Assembly (NCBI RefSeq): GCF_050436995.1 | Contig: NC_134775.1 | Span: 6,611,124-6,675,123, forward strand | Source: Anticarsia gemmatalis | Lineage: Eukaryota > Arthropoda > Insecta > Lepidoptera > Erebidae | Length of the DNA: 64,000 nt | Direction: 5' to 3' | Shown: positions 55,797-64,000 of the stretch, piece after piece | Layout of the letters: the number at the start of each line of letters is the position of its first letter | Position numbering within the stretch: position 1 is the stretch's first letter | Notes under the pieces: model-generated | Seen by the model: only the letters and a program-made list of their open reading frames with translations | Told to the model about the DNA's origin: nothing | The model's database searches: none | Position numbers and translations under genes: made by a program

Positions 55797-56108
55797 ATGG
55801 GTACCACGCAGTCAAACTCTAAGGAGGAGCTGGTAATAGCCCAAACTTCAAGTGGAGGTCAAAATTCGGCAGATCAACTTTTGTACCATACAAATAATAC
55901 CAACATCATTTTGATTGTGATAGCCTTGGTATTGGCTCTTGGAGGCGTCGCTGTGGCCTATCGTATGTATAGGAGATGCCATAAAAGGATGGTAGAAAGA
56001 CATGCCACTGATATTATTTTGAGAAGGTACGCGAGCATTCTTCGCGGTCGTCGTCCAGCATTTGATGTAGAAGAAGGGCTGCAGAGCGAGAGAGTACGCG
56101 GAAAATAA
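55797..56108 (+). CDS. Gypsy 3 myristoylated single-pass membrane protein
   Basis: 103 residues, intact. MGTTQS start (predicted N-myristoylation), LVIAQTSSGG, DQLLYH, one hydrophobic segment at residues ~37-55, then MYRRCH with the juxtamembrane Cys. A strongly basic region follows (RRYASILRGRR). The C terminus is longer and more acidic than in the other two (VEEGLQSE). The gag starts 187 bases downstream. No known domain recognised; it belongs to the same family as the Gypsy 1 and 2 proteins. Confidence 0.8.
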   Translation: MGTTQSNSKEELVIAQTSSGGQNSADQLLYHTNNTNIILIVIALVLALGGVAVAYRMYRRCHKRMVERHATDIILRRYASILRGRRPAFDVEEGLQSERVRGK

Positions 56109-56294
56109 TATGATAATTGAAATATATAGTGCGATTACAGTGCGATTAAAGTGCGGTTAAAGTGCAGTTAAAAGTGCGGTTATAGTGTCTAGGAACTTTA
56201 AGGTAGTCGTAGTTTACTCCAAAATAGTGTTGCAGGTATATCGGCAGCCTGGTATGTATTATGTACACGTACGTATTATTATTCTAATGTTTTC

Positions 56295-57458
56295 ATGGCA
56301 GAATTTTTAAAAGAATTATGTAACGGATTGATAAATATCAGATCTTATTTAGTAAAAATTGGTCCTAAGAGACGTCAGGAAAATATATGTAAGAAAAAGT
56401 CAAGTGAAGCCGATATTTTGTATGAACAATATAAAAACTATTTTGAAGAAATAAGTAAGGTTAAACAGTATAAACCTATATCTGAAATTAAATTAATTGA
56501 TAGACATTGTGAAGATATTGAAAGATTATATTTAGAAATTATTGATTTATGTACAAGTAAGCAAACACAAACAAATCTCTCCACAATGGCTAAATTTGAA
56601 TTAAAAGTCGCGCTTAGTCTATTACCAGTTATGAATGACACAGAATTAAACACAAAACAATTAATAGACAGTATAGAATACTATGATTCTGTTATAGATA
56701 CCGATTCAAAAGACGATCTAATTAAATTTGTTCTAAAAAGTCGACTTTCCCAGGCGGCTAAATTGAGATTATCTACAAAATATGACAGTGTAGCTGAATT
56801 AGTCCAAGACATGAAATTACACTTATTACCTAAGAAATCATACACAGCCATACAAAACAAATTGCACTCTATTAGACAAAATGAAATGACGGTATCGGAT
56901 TTCGGCCAAGAAATATCGAGTCTATTTGTTGATTTGACGATTTCGCAGTCCGACGGGAATGCTCAGAGTTATGATGTATTACAACAAGTCAATGAAAAAC
57001 TCGCAATAAAGCGCTTTGCGGATGGGTTGCGAAACCGTAGATTGAGCACCACTGTAGCTGCAAGGAATTTTGACTCGTTAAACGACGCTATACAGGCAGC
57101 GTTAGACGAAGAAATTTCTTCGGCTACTAATTCATCAGATATTTTGACTATGCAAGGTAAAAAATATCAACATTTTAGTAATTACAGAGGTAATCAAAGG
57201 GGTTATTATTCGAGCTCGAATCCGAGAGATTATTTTCAGCAGCGCGTTACCGGACGGGGTTGGTTCACTCGTCCATACCGCGGCCGATCTCCCCGACGAG
57301 GATTTCGAGGTAGGTCTTACCATAATAATAATTACCAAAACAGGCAAAACCGCCGTGGCGGTCAAGTTCAGGCTATGACCAGGGATGGTAATGCCAGCGA
57401 TAATAATGCTGAGGATAAGATCTACGAGGAAAATCAGGATCAGTTTTTTCGTGACTAA
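56295..57458 (+). CDS. Gypsy 3 gag without zinc knuckle
   Basis: 387 residues, intact, ATG 56295 (MAEFLKELCNGL). The layout is the same as in Gypsy 2: helical N terminus, capsid-like middle (LAIKRFADGLRNRRLSTTV), then RG-rich tail (FRGRSYHNNNYQNRQ) and no CCHC. It ends QFFRD with TTT TTT CGT GAC TAA. Identity with the Gypsy 2 gag is moderate by eye (roughly 40-50%). Confidence 0.88.
   Translation: MAEFLKELCNGLINIRSYLVKIGPKRRQENICKKKSSEADILYEQYKNYFEEISKVKQYKPISEIKLIDRHCEDIERLYLEIIDLCTSKQTQTNLSTMAKFELKVALSLLPVMNDTELNTKQLIDSIEYYDSVIDTDSKDDLIKFVLKSRLSQAAKLRLSTKYDSVAELVQDMKLHLLPKKSYTAIQNKLHSIRQNEMTVSDFGQEISSLFVDLTISQSDGNAQSYDVLQQVNEKLAIKRFADGLRNRRLSTTVAARNFDSLNDAIQAALDEEISSATNSSDILTMQGKKYQHFSNYRGNQRGYYSSSNPRDYFQQRVTGRGWFTRPYRGRSPRRGFRGRSYHNNNYQNRQNRRGGQVQAMTRDGNASDNNAEDKIYEENQDQFFRD
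57444..57458 (+). promoter_or_regulatory. Candidate +1 frameshift site, Gypsy 3 gag-pol
   Basis: TTT TTT CGT GAC TAA at the gag end. A +1 slip on TTT C gives GTG ACT AAA..., which is the pol frame (57451 onward). The arrangement is the same as in Gypsy 2. Confidence 0.5.
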
Positions 57459-60400
57459 AAATAAATTTATTTTTTCGTACGATAATTCATTATTAACTAG
57501 CTTAACCTTAAATGGTGCGGAATATTTGTGGCTAATTGATACCGGAGCATCAATTTCAGCTGTAAAATATGATATCATCGTTAATCAAAATATTCCTCTA
57601 CATAAATGGCCAACTACAATAAATGGTATTGGGGGCAAAGTACAAGCAATTGGATACGCGTATTTACAATTAGGAAAGAAGGGACATCATTTTAGTCACA
57701 AGTTTTATGTTTTTAATTCATTGCCATGTAAGGCCGATGGCATCATCGGATACGATTTCTTGACCAAGTTTCGATCATGCATAGATATAGAAAGTAAACA
57801 AATTACTTTAAACACGTTTAACAACAGTAAGATAGTTATACAATTAAACAGTAAAGCTATACAATCTTTCAATATTCCTTCTAGATCGGAATCTATACAT
57901 TATTTAGATACGAGTATGGATGAGGAGTGTGTGGTCTGTGCAGCCGAGTTGTGTGACGGTATTTTTATGGCAAGCGCCATAGTTTCACCAGTCAATGGCA
58001 AGATACCTATTCGCATCCTCAATACATCGGAAAGTGACGTAACATTACACGAAATTAAACCAGTTATTCATAAGTTAAACGATTATACTTTATGCTCATT
58101 TGAAAATAGTTCAAGTAGTGTCGAGCGCGTTAAAACTTTGTTGTCAAAATTAAACTTGAAACATTTGAATTTAGAAGAGAAGATTTCCGTTCAAAATCTA
58201 TGTGCCAAATACGCTGACATATTTTATTTACCGGGAGATAAGTTAACAACTACGCCCATTTATAGTCACAAAATACAACTAAAACAAAATACTCACACTG
58301 TATATGTCAAGCCGTACAGATTGCCGCACTCTCAAAAGTTTGAAATTCAAAAACAAATTAATGATATGTTATCTCAAGGTATTATAGAGCCTTGTAAAAG
58401 TGAATGGTCAAGCCCAGTCATTTTGGTACCTAAAAAACTTGATCCTACCGGAGAAAAGAAATGGCGGTTAGTCATAGACTACAGGAAATTGAATAACTGC
58501 ATTAGAGACGATAAATTTCCATTACCCAATATATCAGATATCCTTGATTCTCTTTCCGGATGTATTTACTTTAGTCATCTTGATTTGTACCAAGGATTTT
58601 ATAATGTGAAATTAGATGAAAATAGCCGGAAATATACAGCCTTTTGTTCCGGACAGTAAGTACCAAATGACAAGGATGCCAATGGGTCTCAAAACGAGTC
58701 CCAATTCGTTTTCGAGAATGATGAACATTGCAATGGCCGGGTTGACATATGAAAAATGTCTAGTATATTTAGATGATTTGATCGTTTACGGGAAAAATCT
58801 AAATTCAGCTATTAAAAATCTATTAGATGTGTTCGATCGGTTGCGAGAAACTAACTTGAAGCTTAACCCCACGAAGTGCGAATTTCTCAAGGAAAGAGAT
58901 GCTATATCTTGGTCATGTAATATCATCGGAGGGCGTACTACCAGACCCAAACAAATTAATTGTAGTGAAAAATTATCCACTTCCGAAAAACGCGGATGAC
59001 GTCAAGCGATTCGTGGCCTTCGCTAATTATTACAGAAAATTTATTAGAAATTTTGCAGAAATAGTACAACCTTTGAATAACCTGTTAAAAAAAATATATT
59101 AAATTTAATTGGACTCAAAACTGTCAGAATTCATTTGATTTATTAAAACAAAAACTAATCAGCCCCCCTATTCTTCAGTATCCAGATTTTTCAGACGATA
59201 ATATATTCATGCTTCAAACAGATGCTTCAGGCTGTGCGCTAGGCGCTATTTTATCTAATCAAGACGGGAAACCCGTTGCTTATGCTAGCCGAACTCTTAA
59301 CATAGCTGAAAAAATGTACCCAACGATCGAAAAGGAATTACTTGCCATTGTCTGGGCCGTGAAACACTTTAGACCATACCTATATGGCCGTAAATTCAAA
59401 ATCTTAACCGATCATAAACCGTTAATTTATCTTTTTAATATTAAGGACCCATGAAGTAGGCTATTGAAATTTAGGATTCTATTAGAGGAGTATGACTTCA
59501 TCGTAGAATATGTCAAAGGCTCGGATAATACAGCTGCAGATGCGCTGTCTCGTGTTGCGTTATCATCTAAAGATTTGAAGGATATGCATGAATGCGTAAT
59601 AAACGTACTCACGCGGGCACAGAAAAGGAAACTAGATACTACGAGTAGGCGCGATAGTTCGGATACTATGGCCTCTACTGACAACTGTTCTGGTCACCCA
59701 AGTGTTGTGGAGACTCATAGTAAGCCGAAGCTGTCTATTGAACTTAGATTCATAAATAATAAAACCTTATTTAAGTTAAGGAAAGAAAATATGATAGAAG
59801 AAGAAAGTGATTATTTTTCGTTTGTACCAAAAGATTTGGTAATATACATAAAACCAGTATCTCGATCACAACCGACGTCAGGCGCTTTTGTGAGGGAACT
59901 GGAAATATTTTGTAGAAAGTTAAGTATAGATGAGTTATATTTTCTTAAGAATAATATTAACAATACGATTATTGAAAGGATAGCGCAGGAAATAAAGAAT
60001 TCAAGAATATGGACCGGTCCACGGCTATGTATTCTAAAAGATGTGACTAAAATAGAGAATAAAGACGAAAAAAGAATTATACTCAATGATTTTCATCTGT
60101 TACCCACTAGTGGTCACGCAGGTATCAGAAAAATGGTAAACAATATTAAAAAATACTACTTTTGGGTTGGAATTGAGCGTGACGTCATTGACTATGTTAG
60201 TAAATGTGGCCAATGCCAAAAACAAAAACATTCAGTGCATATCAAAGAACCAATGACTGTGACTACCACAGCACATTCTGCCTTTGAAAAACTTTATTTA
60301 GATATTGTTGGGCCAATAGACAAGGATCAGTTAGGCTATTCGTATATATTAACACTCCAATGCGAGTTGTCGAAATATGTAGAAGCTTATCCTTTGGTAA

Positions 60401-61098
60401 CAAAAAGTAGCGCAGAAGTAGCTAAAACATTTGTAGATAATTTCATTTTACGTCATGGGATACCCAGGGAAATTGCGACTGATAGAGGAACCGAATTTAT
60501 ATCTGCAACGATGCAAGAAATTTGTAAATTACTACACATCAACAAAATCAATTCTACAGCCTATCACCACGAAAGCATTGGCTCACTCGAAAATTCACAT
60601 AAACATTTAGGCAATTACTTGAGAATACAAACAGACAAACATCCCGAAGCGTGGAGCAGTTGGCTTCCTTACTGGTGTTTTAGTTATAACACTTCCGTTC
60701 ATACTTCAACTAAATACACCCCTTTTGAGTTAGTTTATGGCAAAAAATGTGATCTACCGAGTAACCTAACTGGAATTGTAGAACCGTTATATAATTAGGG
60801 CAACTACCCCTTAGAATTAAAATATCGACTACAGGTTTCTGCAAAAGAGGCTCGAGACAATTTGATAAATTCTAAATTAACCAGGAAATTAAAACATGAC
60901 CGCACTTTGCATCCCATACAGTACAAGAAAAATGATTTAATTTTAATAAAAAATGAAACTGGTAATAAGCCAGCCGACGTTTATTTAGGGCCATATATTG
61001 TAATAGAAGATATGTCACCTAATGTTAAAATTCTGAAAAATGGAAAAACAGATGTAGTACATAAAAACCGAACAAAATTGTTTATCCCAAATGAATAA
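57451..61098 (+). pseudogene. Gypsy 3 pol: protease-RT-RNase H-integrase, several breaks
   Basis: Protease LIDTGASISAV and RT up to LDLYQGFYNV are in the first frame (to 58659). Shifts occur at about 58650 and 58910-58990, and a TAA lies at 59100-59102. The catalytic VYLDDLIVYG is in the frame 58616-58999. RNase H (LQTDASGCALGAIL) is at 59209-59454, ending in a TGA (59452-59454). The integrase (CQKQKH, LDIVGPI, ATDRGTEF, SIGSLENSH) is open 59464-60798 and stops at TAG 60796-60798. The last piece 60862-61098 ends RTKLFIPNE. All domains are present but not in one frame. Confidence 0.92.
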
Positions 61099-61317
61099 TA
61101 TTAATTCATTTCTGACTATCTGGATTTAACTGCAAATTGTATTGTAATCTGCATTATCATTACGTAATATTTTTTTTAATCACCATTAATGTTTTATCAT
61201 GTATCTTAAACATATTATTAAATTGCATATTATCGTTTATTATGTTATTAAAACTTAAGGTACTTAGCAAATAAAATAAAAATTGTATTTTATTTTATTT
61301 TCTTTATCGGTGGGAGA

Positions 61318-61427
61318 TGTAGTGTAGATGTAGAGTAAGAATTATATAAAACTAATGTGTATCCTAATAAAGTTAGTTTGATGTCAACATTCGTTTGTTT
61401 CACTACTCCGCAAGTCCCATCCTCGCA
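61318..61427 (+). repeat. Gypsy 3 right LTR
   Basis: 110 bp, nearly identical to the left LTR. Preceded by GGTGGGAGA (polypurine tract), followed by GCCT. Confidence 0.93.
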
Positions 61428-61589
61428 GCCTTCGATGTCAGAAGTGAGATGTCAGGATACAAACCCCACACAACACACCGTGCTCCCGACATCAGAACTG
61501 GGATGAGAAGACCACGCACCACGTGCTTCGAACATTAACGCACCACGTACTATGGGATGTGAAGTGCGAAACACAAGACTGGGAGCTGA

Positions 61590-62010
61590 TCATCGCTGCA
61601 GACTGTAATGCACACCTTCCTCTGTGGGGAAGTAAGGATACCAACAAAAGGGGTGAGTCACTAGCCAAATACCTGTTTCAAACAAACCTAAACATCATTT
61701 AATCAGGGGTACTGAACCCACTTTTGTAAGCTCAAGGTATCAAACTATTATAGACATCACATTGGCAACACACGCGGCTGCTAATCTGATTGCGGGCTGG
61801 CACGTATCAAACGAGCCATCACTGGCAGACCACCGCCGCGTGTGCTTCTAAATTCAACACAAGCAAAAAGACCCTGACCTATATCGCAACCCCGAAAAAC
61901 GGATATATCAAGGTACACAAACTTACTTACCGAAGCACTAAGTGACGGACCAGTAACTGACGTCACTCTCAGTACTAATAATATAGACTTAAACGTAACA
62001 CTTTTACCCA
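61590..62010 (+). pseudogene. LINE endonuclease fragment
   Basis: Translation gives WELIIAADCNAHLPLWGSK, NKRGESLAKYL, and, after a shift, RYQTIIDITLATHAA and EPSLADHRRVCF. These are the last endonuclease motifs of the R1/I-type group (DxNAH, the W-G of HxLWG, IDITL, SDH). At least two frame breaks before the RT frame. Confidence 0.75.
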
Positions 62011-62015
62011 AAAGC

Positions 62016-64000
62016 ATGTTGAATAGCTATCATTCAGCATGCCCCACTTCAATATCCAAAGACCCCGGGAAAAGTTCGTGGTGGGGGCCGGAACTTGAAC
62101 GCCTTCGTAAGGGTCTCAGGACACTTTTTAACCATGCAAAAAACACCAGAACCATTGAGGCCTGGGACAAATATAAAATTGCACAAAAACACTACAAGAA
62201 GCGCATCAGATTTCGAAGAACGGAATCTTGGCACAACTTCTGTAGCAACATAGACTCGACAAACCAAGCCGCAAGAATAAAGAAAATACTTTCCAAAGGG
62301 AACCCGAATATTTTGGGCACTCTTAAGAAAGTAGACGGCACCTACACAAATACTGACAAAGAAACGTGTGAAATATTGCTGGAAACACACTTTCCAGGCT
62401 GTCTGATGACATCAGGTTTTGATTGGTCAGACGAGCACCACAACACACCAACAACCCAAGACTGGGAAGTCGCTAACAAAATAGTAACCGCGGATAGGAT
62501 GGCATGGGTCATAAAAAGCTTCCAGCCATTCAAATCAGCAGGGCTAGACATGGTTTTCCCGGCGCTACTACAATGGCAAAAAGACGAGACGATAAAACAC
62601 CTATTACCAATCTACAGAGCCTGTATATCTTTCAAATACATACCCAAATTGTGGAGAGAAGCAAAGGTAGTTTTCCTCCCCAAACCGGGTAAGGAGGACT
62701 ACACTCATGCCAAAGTTTTCAGGCCAATTAGTCTGACATCATTCCTTTTAAAAACACTGGAAAGACTTGTAGACATATACTTAAGGGATGGAGTACTAAG
62801 GAACAATCCACTACATCCCCAACAACATGCGTATAGAAAAGGCAAATCAACAGAGTCGGCACTGCACAAGGTTGTGCACAAAATAGAATCTGCCTTCACA
62901 AACAAAGCCTCAACACTCGCTTCCTTCATAGATATAGAAGGAGCTTTTGACAAAACCATGCACAACAGCATTAAACATGCCCTACAAAGACTTAAAGTAG
63001 AACCAGTCCTAACTGGATGGATTACTGAACTAGTCAGCAAAAGGGCGGTACAGATAGTGGCAAACACCACAATGAGAGCAAAAGTGGTCAGAGGATGCCC
63101 CCAGGGAGGCGTCCTTTCACCGCTTCTATGGAACATAGTAGTTGATAGCCTTCTAACTAGTTTAAATAAAAAAGGGTACACTACTATTGGATATGCAGAT
63201 GACCTAGCAATACTGATAAATGGGACAGCTGAAAACGTACTATGTAAAATAATGCGCTCAGCTTTTCAGATTATAGAAAAATGATGAGAGGAACACCAAC
63301 GATCAGTAAACCCCAAAAAAACAGAACTAATCCTTTTCACCAACAAAAGGAAGTTACCGGACCTCGAACTACCAAAACTATTTAACACCAAACTCACCCT
63401 GTCAACTCAAGTGAAATATCTGGGCATGGTTCTTGACAACAAATTGAATTGGGCGAGTCATATTGAAGCAAAAACTAGGAAGGCCTGCATAGCGTTCGGC
63501 CAGTGTAGAAGAATGGTTGGTAACAAATGGGGTCTCAACCCAAACATAACACTCTGGCTATACACATCAGTTATCAGACCTTCTATCACCTACGGATCAG
63601 TTGTATGGTGGCCCAGAACACAACTGACAACGGTAAAAACCAAACTCCAGAGCACACAACGCTTAGCATGTGTAGCCACCACTGGATGCATGAAAACCAC
63701 TCCATCAAATGCACTTGAGTATCTCCTGAACCTTAGGCCCTTAGATTTGGTCATACAGGAGGAGGCTCAGGCGGCTGCCTTAAGACTAAGAGCAAACGGG
63801 CTATGGCAGCAGAACCCAGAAACAACACACACCAAAATTCTGCAAGGTATCCTGAAAGAAATACCACTTCTCGATGCACCTACAGATAGAACGCCATGTC
63901 ACCACGTTTTCGACCGAAGATACAATATCCAACTTAAAGAGGAATCTAAAGATGACTCTGGAATCAACGAAGTTAGGATATACACTGACGGATCCAAAAC
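62016..64000 (+). pseudogene. LINE RT, two adjacent stops, then RNase H start
   Basis: Open 62016-63284: FRPISLTSFLLKTLERLVD, ASFIDIEGAFDKTMH, RGCPQGGVLSPLLWNIVVD and the catalytic TIGYADDLAILI. TGA TGA at 63282-63287, then the same frame stays open to the window end (EEHQRSVNPKKTELILF, YLGMVLDNKLNWASHI, YTSVIRPSITYGSVVWW). It ends with RIYTDGSKT, the first strand and Asp of RNase H. The stops replace two residues, probably Trp and Cys, by single-base changes. Continuation lies beyond 64000. Confidence 0.85.

Larger units (their letters stand above)
55539..61427 (+). mobile_element. Gypsy element 3, older, full set of genes
   Basis: LTRs 55539-55649 and 61318-61427 (about 110 bp) with a few differences (for example TAAAGTTTAG versus TAAAGTTAG, and CTCCACAAG versus CTCCGCAAG). 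The target duplication GCCT lies at 55535-55538 and 61428-61431. Gene order: small membrane protein, gag, pol. Small protein and gag are intact; pol has several breaks. Confidence 0.93.
61428..64000 (+). mobile_element. I/R1-type LINE with RNase H, running off the window
   Basis: Starts in the endonuclease region (61590 onward; the frame shifts several times) and continues through RT to a possible RNase H at the window edge. The 5' part is missing or too decayed to recognise. Confidence 0.8.

Noticed and set aside
57444..57450. -1 slippery heptamer TTTTTTC
   Set aside because: The pol frame is +1 from gag, so a -1 slip would not reach it.
61099..61317. Envelope gene after Gypsy pol
   Set aside because: No ORF between pol and the LTR in any of the three elements.

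Overview
This window is eukaryotic, almost certainly insect and most probably Lepidoptera. The reasons are the AT-rich sequence, an intron-bearing transposase, and several repeat families I associate with moths and butterflies: Daphne-like LINEs with a 3' stem-loop, a 5S-rRNA-like SINE, a Lep1-like Helitron ending in CTAG, and mariner/Tc1 elements. I found no convincing host gene, no tRNA or rRNA gene and no CRISPR array. Essentially everything recognisable is mobile DNA, much of it nested.

Layout. (1) 1-4680: a Daphne/CR1-type LINE with ORF1 and an ORF2 that lost its reverse-transcriptase palm. (2) 4955-20400: a decayed Polinton/Maverick (virus-like DNA transposon), all genes on +. The order is DNA polymerase B, packaging ATPase, an unknown protein, integrase, a phospholipase-A2/pVI-like minor capsid protein, maturation protease, penton-like protein, a 48-residue basic protein, major capsid protein and a 159-residue unknown. 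It is interrupted by a PIF/Harbinger-like transposon (7856-11495) and by a Jockey/CR1-type LINE (15780-18330). (3) 21140-43189: one RTE-type LINE split by successive insertions: a Penelope element with a GIY-YIG nuclease, a MITE, Gypsy element 1 (itself carrying a LINE), and a minus-strand Jockey/CR1-type LINE that carries a mariner, a LINE tail and Gypsy element 2. (4) 43190-48285: a second Daphne-like fragment, a perfect Penelope palindrome, a Tc1-like element with a nested MITE, a broken HTH exon with a duplicated leader, and a long-TIR element with a Helitron inside. (5) 48287-55116: a third Daphne-like LINE split by a nearly complete CR1-type LINE. (6) 55539-61427: Gypsy element 3. (7) 61428-64000: an I/R1-type LINE with RNase H that runs off the window.

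The most interesting system is the trio of Gypsy elements. Each encodes, as its first gene upstream of gag, a 96-103 residue protein. It has an N-terminal MG (predicted myristoylation) signal, one transmembrane helix, a juxtamembrane Cys and a basic tail. The three proteins share short motifs but otherwise differ strongly. In the two copies that keep gag, the gag lacks a zinc knuckle and ends in an RG-rich tail. In both, the pol frame is +1 relative to gag, and the overlap contains a shared TTT-TTT-CGN sequence that could be a +1 ribosomal frameshift site. Element 1 and element 2 each have identical LTRs, so both are young, although both have broken internal genes.
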